Assembly: GCA_010672785.1 (NCBI GenBank)
Contig: JAAHFX010000001.1
Coordinates: forward strand, 1 to 64,000
Direction: 5' to 3'
Source of the DNA: Sphaerospermopsis sp. SIO1G1
GTDB lineage: Bacteria > Cyanobacteriota > Cyanobacteriia > Cyanobacteriales > Nostocaceae
DNA length: 64,000 nucleotides
Made by a program: the position numbers and the translations under genes. Positions 45,007 to 54,123 of this stretch are shown here, piece by piece. The notes under the pieces were generated by a model, which saw only the letters and a list, made by a program, of their open reading frames with translations, was not told the DNA's origin and made no database searches. How positions within the stretch are numbered: the stretch's first letter is position 1; each line of letters begins with the position of its first letter.

Positions 45007-46353
45007 CTAAATATTACACTTAATAACTCTGGCGATTATATTTGCAAATCTTCTTTCCACACCATCTAATAAAAACCAACCATAACGCCCCCACCAAGAA
45101 TCAAACCAATAAATTCCACTGGGTAAATGTGCTTCTGGTGCAGTAATATCAAAGTTTAAATTTTCATAATACATCCAATTTTTTCCTTTTCTCCATCCTA
45201 CTTGATCACCAAAGCTGTCCCAAAAATCAGGAGGGTAATTCCCACTTCCACGTATACTTTGATAAATTCTTCTTTGTACAGAAAAACCAAATTTTCCATA
45301 ACTGTATTTTAACCACAGTTGATTAATAGTCCGCATATCTCGACAAGGAAAATTTAAAATGTCTTGATCACTTAACCATCCTTCATTTTCTCTACCTACG
45401 ACAGTTAACATTAATTGGGTAGTCTCTTCATCTGCTTCTCTCCATCTTCCTTCTGCTAATAAATCTCGCAATCTTGTATAGTCAACTCCTACTACAGAAA
45501 TTAGTTTTTGTTCTAACTCATCTATTGGTAAAATACTAGCTAGACCTAATAAATCTCTTAATTCAAATATTGATTGAGGACGGTTTTCTGGATCTAAAGC
45601 CATTCCTTGTAAAATAGCATTATTTGTCTGATCACTAATTTGTTGGTTTAAGTTTTTTGGTGGTTCTAAAACATTAATATTATTTCTATAATCTGCCGGA
45701 ATTGGTATTTTTTTAGTGAGTAGAGTATACAAAGTTGCAGCTAAAGCATACACATCTGTATATGCACCAAAATTACCTTTTCTCTGGTACTGTTCAATAG
45801 GTGCATAACCATTTGTTCTTTCGTTAGTCATGCTTTTAATTTGCCCATTTGTATATTCCCTGGCTAAACCAAAATCTATTAAAACTACTTCTGATTTTCC
45901 TCTACGTAAAATAATATTACTTGGTTTAATATCTCTATGTAAAAATCCTTGATGATGGATGTATTCTAATGCTTGTCCAATTTGCTCAATATATAATAGT
46001 GCTTCTTGTTCTGATAAAACTCCATTAATATCAATATATTTAGCTAAGTCTATTCCATCTACATATTCCATCACCATACACCATAATCCATCTTCTTGGA
46101 TGACTTCATAGACTTTGACTATGTGGGGATGAGAACATCTAGCTAGTCTTAACGCTTCATTGACAAATTTTACTTGTAGTTGTTTAAAATTCTGTTTTTG
46201 CTGTTGAAGATGATTTAATGTCTTAATTACAAATAATTTAGAAGTAGTTTTTTCTCTGACACTATAAGTAACACCAAACCCACCACTACCCAGTAACTTG
46301 TGGATAATGAATCTACCATTATTAAGCTGCTGATGAGGTTGCCAAAGTTTCAT
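45007..46353 (-). CDS. Ser/Thr protein kinase with C-terminal GUN4 domain
   Basis: A 448-residue protein. The kinase domain (about 14-275) shows LGSGGFGVTY, MEYVDG, HRDIKPSN, LIDFGLAR and TNGYAPIEQY, that is, a complete catalytic set. Residues about 285-440 match a GUN4 domain (VDYTRLRDLLAEGRWREADEET, then WLSDQDILNFPC, LWLKYSYGKFGFS, SGNYPPDFWDSFGDQVGW), which binds porphyrins in the chlorophyll branch. This fusion is widespread in filamentous cyanobacteria and may link tetrapyrrole sensing to phosphorylation; that role is inference. There is no membrane segment. It is convergent with the zinc-ribbon kinase. Confidence 0.9.
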   Translation of the reverse strand: MKLWQPHQQLNNGRFIIHKLLGSGGFGVTYSVREKTTSKLFVIKTLNHLQQQKQNFKQLQVKFVNEALRLARCSHPHIVKVYEVIQEDGLWCMVMEYVDGIDLAKYIDINGVLSEQEALLYIEQIGQALEYIHHQGFLHRDIKPSNIILRRGKSEVVLIDFGLAREYTNGQIKSMTNERTNGYAPIEQYQRKGNFGAYTDVYALAATLYTLLTKKIPIPADYRNNINVLEPPKNLNQQISDQTNNAILQGMALDPENRPQSIFELRDLLGLASILPIDELEQKLISVVGVDYTRLRDLLAEGRWREADEETTQLMLTVVGRENEGWLSDQDILNFPCRDMRTINQLWLKYSYGKFGFSVQRRIYQSIRGSGNYPPDFWDSFGDQVGWRKGKNWMYYENLNFDITAPEAHLPSGIYWFDSWWGRYGWFLLDGVERRFANIIARVIKCNI

Positions 46354-46946
46354 TTAAGTAAACTGGTAAGAAACTATTAAGACTTAAAAATCTTAGATTG
46401 ATTCAATTTTGTCACAAAACTTACCTACATTAGCAGTCAGTCTTTGTGTTTCAGTAACAACACAAGTCCAAGATTAAATTTTTTACCCGTAACTTTTACT
46501 TATACAACGTTATCCGGATTCAACCGTATTTTTTGATCAGTCCAAATTTAGCAATACAAAGATTTACGACTCCTCCAAGAGACTAATAACTAGGACTTAC
46601 GCATTTTTACGAAATATTGAGGTTTGAGATTGCTTCCTTACGTCGCAATGAAAGTATTTGAAATAGGTTTTGCGTAAGTCCTGAATTCTTTGGTATTCTA
46701 TTCGATTTTCAGACTGACACGAAAATTCTCCCCAACTCCTATTTCTCTGTGTCCTCTGTGGTTCGATCTTCTGTAACTCCTGCAAAAGTCCTGAATTTAT
46801 CCCCTGTTTCCTAAAACTCAAAAACCTTGTAACTCCACGAGTATAGGAACTTCCGCAAAAATGCTCCTTTTACAATCAACCTCATATTACACCCAACAGT
46901 GTGGAATACCCTACTTTAATTATCGGCTACCACACAAAGGACTAAT
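46354..46946. other. Gene-free interval with repeat elements
   Basis: No gene is supported. It contains an AGGACTTACGCA-family element (46592-46682) and a related segment (about 46722-46794) with CTCCCCAACTCC and CCTCTGTGGTTCGAT that is an uninterrupted counterpart of the 60187-60469 locus. Confidence 0.6.
46592..46682. repeat. MITE-like element with 12-bp perfect inverted ends
   Basis: AGGACTTACGCA (46592-46603) and TGCGTAAGTCCT (46671-46682) bound a 91-bp non-coding element. The interior ATTGCTTCCTTACGTCGCAATG type is shared with copies at 30124 and 55183. Confidence 0.75.
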
Positions 46947-46975
46947 TTGACATTCTTTGTAAATATCTGTTACAT
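46947..46975 (+). promoter_or_regulatory. Possible sigma70 promoter for the psb35-like gene
   Basis: TTGACA (46947-46952), a 17-base spacer and TTACAT (46970-46975), with the ATG 47 bp farther on. Confidence 0.45.
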
Positions 46976-47021
46976 TTATTTACATAAAGCAACATAAGTT
47001 AAATAAAAACGAGGTCTAAGT

Positions 47022-47249
47022 ATGATTCTTTTAATTTCTTTATTGGTTGTAGGTTGGGTTGCGGCTTCTGTAATTGGTTCTCTAGCTTACTTTATGGGTG
47101 AGCAACGCAAGCCCATCCACGAACGTAACTGGCGATCTGAAGCCTTTGCAAAGTTAGCAAAATCCATTACAGGTCAGGAAATAAACTATAGCGATCGCAC
47201 ACCCGCTTACAGAATGGATGCTTACGCTAGTAGCAATATGGCTCAATAG
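47022..47249 (+). CDS. Small single-span membrane protein, probable photosystem II assembly protein Psb35
   Basis: A 75-residue protein with one N-terminal transmembrane helix (about 1-24, ISLLVVGWVAASVIGSLAYF) and a conserved soluble tail (MGEQRKPIHERNWRSEAF, YSDRTPAYRMDAY). The layout and tail resemble the small cyanobacterial protein Psb35, which associates with CP47 photosystem II assembly intermediates; I recognise the style rather than a diagnostic motif, so the name is tentative. It is monocistronic, with a promoter upstream and a strong terminator 38 bp downstream, as expected for a well-expressed small photosynthesis gene. Confidence 0.7.
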   Translation: MILLISLLVVGWVAASVIGSLAYFMGEQRKPIHERNWRSEAFAKLAKSITGQEINYSDRTPAYRMDAYASSNMAQ

Positions 47250-47286
47250 TAATCAATGCTACTTGATTCAAATTTAACCAACATGG

Positions 47287-47314
47287 CCTCCAGTACCACT
47301 ACTGGGGGTTTTTT
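47287..47314 (+). terminator. Rho-independent terminator after the psb35-like gene
   Basis: CCTCCAGTA (47287-47295) pairs with TACTGGGGG (47300-47308), one G-T pair included, with a CCAC loop and a run of six T residues. Confidence 0.85.
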
Positions 47315-47856
47315 GGTGATTAGTTTTTTAAATCCAATTTTTCCCCAAAAAGGTCTTTACTCATTTTTTCGCAATAAATGAGGTTATTCTCAATAGTTAT
47401 TGATAATTTTGTCAATAAAATTACGAGTTTTGGTTTTTTCAGCAATTGATATTGATCACTAAATTTTTTCTGCTATACTGATGTTAAAGTTAGGGTCGTT
47501 TATATATATATCTAAAAATATAAAATTAGGATCTGCTGAAAAAGTGATCTGTGAAAGTAAGGGAATAGGAAAAAGTTTTAGCTGATTGGGTGAGAAGGGG
47601 CGTTGCTGAATTAGGGTATGAAACTGAAAACTTACAAAAATGAAACTCTTACTCCCTGCGCCTGGAGTGCCTCTGTGTGAAACAAAATCATACCTTTAAT
47701 CAGCAACACCGGTGGGAAGGAAGGTAAAAACATTGATGAAGCATATAACTGCCTGTATTTCATCATCAGGATTTCCTAGATTTAAGGAGTAACAAGATAT
47801 CAGATTTTCCTCCTTATCCTGTTAATACTCAAATCCTCCAAATCCTGATTCAGTAA
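47315..47856. other. Gene-free interval with nested repeats
   Basis: No gene is seen. An end sequence GATCTGCTGAAAAAGTG (47532) of the 8396/57333 family and a TIR element (47599-47710) are present. The right part is unstructured. Confidence 0.6.
47599..47710. repeat. MITE-like element with GGYGTTGCTGA inverted ends
   Basis: GGCGTTGCTGAATTAGGGTA at the left pairs imperfectly with TACCTTTAATCAGCAACACC at the right, about 18 of 20 positions allowing small changes. The 112-bp interior is non-coding. It looks like an IS-derived miniature element. Confidence 0.7.
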
Positions 47857-49446
47857 CTACACGGGACGATAAACACGATAGTTAACGTTGGGGAAAATAT
47901 TATCCATCACCTCTACTTTTTCCAGCCAACCACTATCCACCTTACCGATTTTAATATCTTCGTAAAGTTTGTGAAACCGCATCAAATGGGATCTTGTTCT
48001 CCTCACAGCATAAGGAACCATTGTTCCAGTCCGCATAATAAAGGCCCAGTCAGAAGATTGAGCTAACAATAATTCTCTAGCTGCTTGGTTTAAAGCTTTC
48101 CATTGCAATTCATCCTCTGGCTCTAACTGAGAGATTTCGATCATTCTCTCCGCAGCTTTGTGTAAATGGGGATAAATCCAAGCATTAGTTTCATTTAACC
48201 AATATTCATGGAAACCTTTATAACCCCAACTGGACTGAGACGGACGACATACTTGTTGAGTAGGATTAGCCCGTAAATAGTCAGCTAAATGGGTCATTTC
48301 ATAAGTCCCCTGATCATACCATGATTTACGGTACAGATAATCAATAAACCAAGGGCCTTCATACCACCAGTGACCAAATAACTCTGCATCATAGGGAGAT
48401 ACCACAATAGGTGGCCTTCCCATCACTTCACGCAAATTCTCAACTTGCCGTTCCCGATTATACATAAAATTGGCAGAGTGATCCGCTGCTTTTTCCCTAG
48501 CCCAGTAAGGATCATAGAGTGCTTTATCAGAAAGTCCTAAACCTCTGCCAGTAATTTTATGATATTTAATTCCCGTATTTTTACGTTGACCATTGGGCAT
48601 GATATAGGGCTTAATATATTCATATTCAGCTTCCCAACCCAAATCTTTATAAAATTCCCGGTATTCTGGTGCTCCAGGATAGCCAACTTCAGAAGACCAG
48701 ACCTGTTGAGAAGATTCATGATCTCGACCAAAAGCAGCCACACCTGTTTCCGTAAAAATGGGTGCATAAGTACCAAATCGAGGACGGGGGCGGGCATATA
48801 AAATACCATGTCCATCGGTGAGGAAATAGCGTAACCCAGCATCAGCCAGCATTCGCTCTACACCTTCATAATAAGCACATTCTGGCAACCAAATACCTCT
48901 AGGTGGTTGACCAAAAGTTTCCTCATAATGTTCACAAGCTACCTGAATTTGCGCCCAAACTGCTTGGGGGTACATTTTCATTAACGGCAAATATCCGTGA
49001 GTAGCACCACAGGTAATGATTTCTAGGTTGTTACTATCTTGATATTGCTTGAAAGCTGTTACTAAATCACCACCATATTGTTCCCATACCTGACGAGCTT
49101 CATTAAATTCTGTTGCATAATGTTCAGCCAAATAACGCATATGCCCATTATGAGTATTACGCTCGGCCTCCAGTTCTATCAGTTCTTCTAACTGAGACAG
49201 GTGAGCCTCATAGCGTTCTTGCAACAAAGGATCACGCAGCATGGAAACCAAAGGTGGTGTCATACTCATTGTGAGTTTAAAGTCTATGCCATCTCGTTTT
49301 AATCCTTCAAAAACTTTTAATAAAGGAATATATGTTTCCGTGATGGCTTCATATAGCCATTCCTCTTCCAGCACGTAGTCACTTTCTGGGTGACGAACAA
49401 AGGGTAAATGTGCATGAAGTACAAGTGCGACGTAGCCTATAGCCAT
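47857..49446 (-). CDS. GH57 1,4-alpha-glucan branching enzyme
   Basis: A 529-residue glycoside hydrolase family 57 enzyme of the branching-enzyme subgroup, which makes alpha-1,6 branches in glycogen. Family motifs: HAHLPF (11-16), the nucleophile Glu189 in GIWLPECAY, the acid/base Asp353 in VSPYDAELFGHWW, and the C-terminal helical region with SSWGYKGFHEYWLNE and SSDWAFIM. Length fits the family. It is divergent from the MAA cluster, so the 604-bp gap holds both control regions. GH13-type branching enzyme is the usual alternative for this activity; GH57 enzymes are common in cyanobacteria. Confidence 0.9.
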   Translation of the reverse strand: MAIGYVALVLHAHLPFVRHPESDYVLEEEWLYEAITETYIPLLKVFEGLKRDGIDFKLTMSMTPPLVSMLRDPLLQERYEAHLSQLEELIELEAERNTHNGHMRYLAEHYATEFNEARQVWEQYGGDLVTAFKQYQDSNNLEIITCGATHGYLPLMKMYPQAVWAQIQVACEHYEETFGQPPRGIWLPECAYYEGVERMLADAGLRYFLTDGHGILYARPRPRFGTYAPIFTETGVAAFGRDHESSQQVWSSEVGYPGAPEYREFYKDLGWEAEYEYIKPYIMPNGQRKNTGIKYHKITGRGLGLSDKALYDPYWAREKAADHSANFMYNRERQVENLREVMGRPPIVVSPYDAELFGHWWYEGPWFIDYLYRKSWYDQGTYEMTHLADYLRANPTQQVCRPSQSSWGYKGFHEYWLNETNAWIYPHLHKAAERMIEISQLEPEDELQWKALNQAARELLLAQSSDWAFIMRTGTMVPYAVRRTRSHLMRFHKLYEDIKIGKVDSGWLEKVEVMDNIFPNVNYRVYRPV

Positions 49447-50050
49447 AATAATTTTTAGGTTGGGTTTTCAATTGAAGGTCGAGAGTTGGGCAGAAATTAA
49501 CAATATTTTAAGATGATATTGGAATTGTGAAGGAAGTTTTATGGGATCAGGCTCAAGGACAGAAACAGACACTTTTCTGCAAGCCCTAGTTCATCACTCA
49601 ACTGATCTTTTTCAGAAAGGCTTACCCTATATCATAAGTTAAGTCTTTTGACAAGGAAAATTATCACTAGAACACAATAGTTTTTTTTTAGAAATATAAG
49701 TTTTATATTAATTTAATAAATGAGTCGGATTTGCATAAACCATAAAGAAAGACAAAGTGTTACTCTTTGTTAAGAACATTAAGCAAATCTAAATATTTAC
49801 TCATAAATTACCCTACGAAACTTAGATGAGTTTATGTTTTGTAGCGCTCTCTGTGACGGTATGAGTAGATGTGTTTTCCAGCCTACTGGTTGGCAGAGAA
49901 GATTCTGTCCACAAGATACAGACAGTTTCATCCTGGTAATTTTGTCAAAATCTTTGCAAGAAAGGCCTGTTTCTGTGACTTTACCTCAGATCAGCACCTC
50001 CTTATTTTCTATATTCGCAAATACCAACAATCAGAATAAGGCCCGTTGAA
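49447..50050. promoter_or_regulatory. Divergent spacer carrying control regions of the GH57 gene and the mys cluster
   Basis: No certain gene is seen. A 71-residue frame at 49834-50049 (starts MFCSALCDGMSRC) ends two bases before mysA; it could be a leader peptide or chance. AT-rich around 49680-49730. mysA is preceded by AAGGCCCGTTGAA, a weak ribosome-binding site. No specific regulator box can be named. Confidence 0.4.
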
Positions 50051-51415
50051 ATGACACCACAAAGCATATTACAAACTCCCGAAATCTCTGAAAAGTTACT
50101 TGTAGATTCGGAACAGTTAGCAAGTCAAATAGACACCGACACAATTAGGTTAACTCATGGCGAAAAGTACCTTACATCTCAGTGGTACAAGGGTTCTGGA
50201 GAAATAGCGCATAAAAAAGATGGTCGTTCCTTTGAAGTATCAGCGTCATATACCTTAACAGCAGAAGTAAAGGTAATTGAGGGAGTTTTTCAACCAGGAA
50301 ATGAGATATTAGCAAATGTATACAACAGTCGTGGTCGTTGTGTAGCAGTAATTGATCAGACAGTGAATGAACTGTATGGTGAACAAGTACGCAATTATTT
50401 TAATGCCCATGAAATCCCATTAGAAATGATGGTATGTCGAGCATGGGAAGCAGATAAAACCCCAGAAACAGTACATAAAGTCCTTGGATTTTTAGGTAAA
50501 GACGGTTGTGATGTTTCCCGTAATGAACCTGTACTCATCATTGGTGGTGGTGTACTCAGTGATGTTGCTGGGTTAGCTTGTTCCTTACAACACCGTCGTA
50601 CACCTTATATTATGGTGGGAACAACTGTAGTTGCAGCTATTGATGCAGGGCCTTCACCTCGTACTTGTACAAACGGTAAGCAATTCAAGAACAGTATTGG
50701 TGCATATCATCCCCCAGTCCTAACCTTAGTAGACCGGAGTTTCTTCCGCACATTAGCTACAGGCCATATTCGCAACGGAATGGCTGAGATTATCAAAATG
50801 GCTGTTACCGATGATCCAATATTGTTTGATTTATTGGAAGAATACGGACCTCGTTTAATAGAAACTCATTTTGCGACCATCAATGCAGATGAGAAGCTAG
50901 GAGAAATTGCCGACGAAATTATTTACCGTGCATTGTTCTCTTACATGAAGCATGAGGGAACAAATATGTTTGAAACCTATCAAGACCGTCCCCATGCTTA
51001 CGGACATACTTGGAGTCCTCGCTTTGAACCTGCGGTCAAAATGATGCACGGCCACGCAGTAGCAACAGGAATGGCCTTCGGTGCAACTTTAGCTGTGGAA
51101 CTGAATTGGTTAAAATCAGAAGACCGCGATCGCATCATTGCATTATGTCAATCTTTGGGTCTAACAGTTTATCATCCCGTTCTTGAAGACATGGACATCA
51201 TGATTGAAGGACAGAAAAATATGCGTCGTAAACGTGGAGATGGTGGACTTTGGGCCCCTATTCCTAGCGGTGGAATTGGTGGGTGTGACTATGTTCAAGA
51301 TGTTGAACCAGATTTATTAGCAACAACAGTAGCAGCACATAAAGCTGTATGTGCTAAATTACCAACCCAAGGTGCAGGTACAGAAATGTATTTGAGTGAC
51401 TTAGGTTTGCAATAA
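50051..51415 (+). CDS. mysA: Sedoheptulose-7-phosphate cyclase, MysA type (2-demethyl-4-deoxygadusol synthase)
   Basis: A 454-residue sugar-phosphate cyclase of the dehydroquinate-synthase superfamily. It should convert sedoheptulose-7-phosphate to 2-demethyl-4-deoxygadusol, the first MAA step (cytoplasm, NAD+ and Zn2+ dependent). NAD-binding GGGVLSDVAG is near 165-175, NGMAEIIKMAV is in the middle, and the metal ligands include Glu in NGMAEI and His in YGHTWSP and MHGHAVATG. The place ahead of mysB, mysC and mysD makes the assignment firm. Odd: an N-terminal extension of about 60-70 residues compared with the roughly 410-residue characterised cyanobacterial enzyme as I recall it, and an AIDAGPSPRTCTNGKQFKNS segment where the latter has an IDAS-like motif. 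It could belong to a different cyclase clade (for example EVS or EEVS); see findings. Confidence 0.88.
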   Translation: MTPQSILQTPEISEKLLVDSEQLASQIDTDTIRLTHGEKYLTSQWYKGSGEIAHKKDGRSFEVSASYTLTAEVKVIEGVFQPGNEILANVYNSRGRCVAVIDQTVNELYGEQVRNYFNAHEIPLEMMVCRAWEADKTPETVHKVLGFLGKDGCDVSRNEPVLIIGGGVLSDVAGLACSLQHRRTPYIMVGTTVVAAIDAGPSPRTCTNGKQFKNSIGAYHPPVLTLVDRSFFRTLATGHIRNGMAEIIKMAVTDDPILFDLLEEYGPRLIETHFATINADEKLGEIADEIIYRALFSYMKHEGTNMFETYQDRPHAYGHTWSPRFEPAVKMMHGHAVATGMAFGATLAVELNWLKSEDRDRIIALCQSLGLTVYHPVLEDMDIMIEGQKNMRRKRGDGGLWAPIPSGGIGGCDYVQDVEPDLLATTVAAHKAVCAKLPTQGAGTEMYLSDLGLQ

Positions 51416-51671
51416 ACCTATGAGTCAATATTTAGTTATCAGTTAACAGTTGTCAATTATCAATAGTAAGAAGTGTGGGGAATATCTGAATCTCCACATA
51501 TTGTTTGTGGTGTGAAATCATGGAGTTTTCTGATAACACCTTGGTTGTTTGAGAAAACCATAGAGAGGTAGAGGACACAAAAGGAGAAGGAGGATAATTC
51601 TTCTTTTCTTAGTGTCCTTCATAAAGTGGTGGAAATTTCTGTAACTTGTCAAATCTTATATCTTCAATCAA

Positions 51672-52505
51672 ATGACTGAAACACTTGTAAAAATCAACAG
51701 TCCCAGACCTGTAACACCCTTGGGTATTTTAGTTGAGGAGTTAGAGAATACTTTAAAAATAGCCCAACAGGAAAATGTATCTGCTGAACTTTCAAAATCG
51801 CTACAAAAAGTTTATGAATTAGCAGCAGGAATAGATCCTTATTTGGAAGTAAATACAACAACAGAATCTCCAGAATTAGCAGCATTAGCTCAAAAAACTG
51901 CTACTGAAGATTGGAGTCAGAGATTTGATGATGGTGAAACAGTCCGTCAATTAGAACAAGAAATGTTATCTGGTCATATTGAAGGACAAACCTTAAAAAT
52001 GTTTGTTTCTATGACTAAAGCAAAACGCATTTTAGAAATAGGAATGTTTACCGGATATTCTGCATTAGCAATGGCAGAAGCATTACCAGCAGATGGTGAT
52101 ATGATAGCTTGCGAAGTGGATGAATATGTCTCAGAATTTGCTAAACAATGTTTTGAAAATTCCGAACATGGCAAAAAAATTAAAGTAGAAACAGCACCTG
52201 CATTAGAAACACTTAAACAACTAGTTGCTAATGGAGAAACCTTTGATTTAGTCTTCATAGATGCTGATAAACCAGGGTATGTTGATTACTTCAATTTATT
52301 AATAGAAACTAACCTCTTAGCAAAGGATGGATTTATTTGTGTAGATAATACTCTACTACAAGGACAACCATATTTACCTGCTGAACAAAGAACAGCAAAC
52401 GGAGCAGCAATAGCTAAGTTTAATCAAGTAGTTACCGAAGATTCCAGAGTGGAACAAGTGATTTTACCCCTAAGAGATGGTTTGACAATCATCAAAAGAA
52501 AGTAA
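51672..52505 (+). CDS. mysB: O-methyltransferase, MAA biosynthesis (MysB)
   Basis: A 277-residue SAM-dependent class I O-methyltransferase that methylates 2-demethyl-4-deoxygadusol to 4-deoxygadusol. Motifs: ILEIGMFTGYSALAMAEALP for SAM binding (about 117-136), ACEVDEYVSEFA, FDLVFIDADKPGY, and ICVDNTLLQGQ at the metal-dependent catechol-OMT-like site. Length fits the cyanobacterial MysB proteins. It starts 256 bp after mysA; that spacer holds CAGTTAACAGTTGTCA-like repeats, so expression with mysA may depend on readthrough. mysC follows 78 bp on. Confidence 0.92.
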   Translation: MTETLVKINSPRPVTPLGILVEELENTLKIAQQENVSAELSKSLQKVYELAAGIDPYLEVNTTTESPELAALAQKTATEDWSQRFDDGETVRQLEQEMLSGHIEGQTLKMFVSMTKAKRILEIGMFTGYSALAMAEALPADGDMIACEVDEYVSEFAKQCFENSEHGKKIKVETAPALETLKQLVANGETFDLVFIDADKPGYVDYFNLLIETNLLAKDGFICVDNTLLQGQPYLPAEQRTANGAAIAKFNQVVTEDSRVEQVILPLRDGLTIIKRK

Positions 52506-52583
52506 ATAAATTAGTTGTTCAGTTATCAGTTTAAATAGTCTTGAAGTTCTGAGTTATCTGCGTCTCTGTGTGCAATCAAAAAC

Positions 52584-53912
52584 ATGAAACAAATAAAATC
52601 TTTATTTCAAAACATAGGAACATTATTGCTGCTATTCCTAATGTTTCCTATTAATTTAGCCTTAGTTATCATTGTATCCATTACTAATTTCTTTACTTTA
52701 CCATTTCAAACCAAAGCAACCAGCAACAACCCCAAAAATGTCTTATTAACTGGGGGAAAAATGACCAAATCACTACAACTAGCAAGGTCATTTCATCGTG
52801 CTGGCCATAGAGTTTTTATGGTAGAAACCCATAAATATTGGTTATCAGGACATAAATTTTCCAACGCAGTCCAAAAATTCTATACAGTAGCTGCACCAGA
52901 AAAAGATTCCCAAGGATATATTCAAGGATTATTAGATATTGTAAAAACAGAAAAAATAGATATATTTATTCCCGTTTCCAGTCCTGTAGCAAGTTATTAC
53001 GACTCTTTAGCTAAATCTACTTTATCACCATATTGTGAAGTATTTCATTTCGATGCAGAAATGACAAAAACATTAGATGATAAATTTAGTTTATGTGAAC
53101 AAGCACGAGTTTTAGGTTTAACAGCACCCAAAGTATTTTTGATGAATTCTCCAGCAGAAATTATCAACTTTGACTTTTCCCAAGAAAAAAATCCATACAT
53201 CATCAAAAGCATTCAATACGATTCCGTGACTCGTTTGGATATGACAAAATTTCCCTTTCAGGGAATGGAAGAATATGTGAAAACATTACCTATCAGTAAA
53301 GAAAGACCTTGGGTAATGCAGGAATTTATTAAAGGACAAGAATATTGTACCCATAGTACAGTTAGAGATGGAGAAATTCGCTTACATTGCTGTTCTCAAT
53401 CTTCTCCTTTTCAGGTGAATTATGAACAAGTTGATAACCCAGAAATATTGAAATGGGTACAGAAATTTGTTAAAGAATTGAATTTAACTGGACAGATTTC
53501 CTTTGATTTCATGCAAACTGAAGATGGGAAAGTTTACCCCATTGAATGTAACCCCAGAACTCACACTGCAATTACCATGTTTCATGATCATCCAGGGTTA
53601 GCAGATGCTTATTTAGAACCTGGTGAAAATCAACCACATATAGAACCTTTACCAACAAGTAAACCAACTTATTGGTTATATCATGAATTATGGAGAATCA
53701 CTGGAATTAGGTCTTTTAATGATTTAAAGAATTGGCTAATTAAAGTCACTAAAGGTAAAGATGCAATGCTAGATAAAGATGATCCTTTACCATTCTTGAT
53801 GGTGCATAATTGGCAAATTGTATTGTTATTAATTCAGAATCTAGTGAAATTCAAAGGTTGGGTAAAAATAGATTTCAATATTGGTAAATTAGTGGAAATT
53901 GGTGGAGACTAG
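52584..53912 (+). CDS. mysC: ATP-grasp ligase, mycosporine-glycine synthase (MysC)
   Basis: A 442-residue ATP-grasp enzyme that attaches glycine to 4-deoxygadusol to give mycosporine-glycine. An N-terminal hydrophobic stretch (about 10-37) suggests membrane association, as in other MysC proteins. The ligase core has GGKMTKSLQLARSFH (about 57-71), DDKFSLCEQA, a YIIKSIQYDSV phosphate loop, WVMQEFIKGQEY, and the Mg2+ site FDFMQTEDG...IECNPRTH near the end of the fold. Complete. mysD follows after a gap of 211 bp interrupted by a MITE-like element. Confidence 0.93.
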   Translation: MKQIKSLFQNIGTLLLLFLMFPINLALVIIVSITNFFTLPFQTKATSNNPKNVLLTGGKMTKSLQLARSFHRAGHRVFMVETHKYWLSGHKFSNAVQKFYTVAAPEKDSQGYIQGLLDIVKTEKIDIFIPVSSPVASYYDSLAKSTLSPYCEVFHFDAEMTKTLDDKFSLCEQARVLGLTAPKVFLMNSPAEIINFDFSQEKNPYIIKSIQYDSVTRLDMTKFPFQGMEEYVKTLPISKERPWVMQEFIKGQEYCTHSTVRDGEIRLHCCSQSSPFQVNYEQVDNPEILKWVQKFVKELNLTGQISFDFMQTEDGKVYPIECNPRTHTAITMFHDHPGLADAYLEPGENQPHIEPLPTSKPTYWLYHELWRITGIRSFNDLKNWLIKVTKGKDAMLDKDDPLPFLMVHNWQIVLLLIQNLVKFKGWVKIDFNIGKLVEIGGD

Positions 53913-53992
53913 GTGAGTAGGTGAATAAGGTAGGGTGCAGGGTGCAGGGGGAAAGATAATTATAGTCCTTGTTTACTTTTTGTTACATACTT

Positions 53993-54082
53993 AGGACTTA
54001 CGCAAAAATATTCCAAAACTCTATTTCTCTGTGTTCTCTGTGTTCTCTGTGGTTCGATATTCCCTGACTCCTGCGTAAGTCC
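53993..54082. repeat. MITE-like element inside the mys operon
   Basis: AGGACTTACGCA (53993-54004) and TGCGTAAGTCC (54072-54082) bound a 90-bp element between mysC and mysD. Its interior has CTGTGTTCTCTGTGTTCTCTGTGGTTCGAT, kept here only as a description of a CTGTGTTCT tandem. Confidence 0.75.
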
Positions 54083-54123
54083 GGAAACAGTAACTCGATA
54101 AAATTATCAATTCTTAAAAAATC

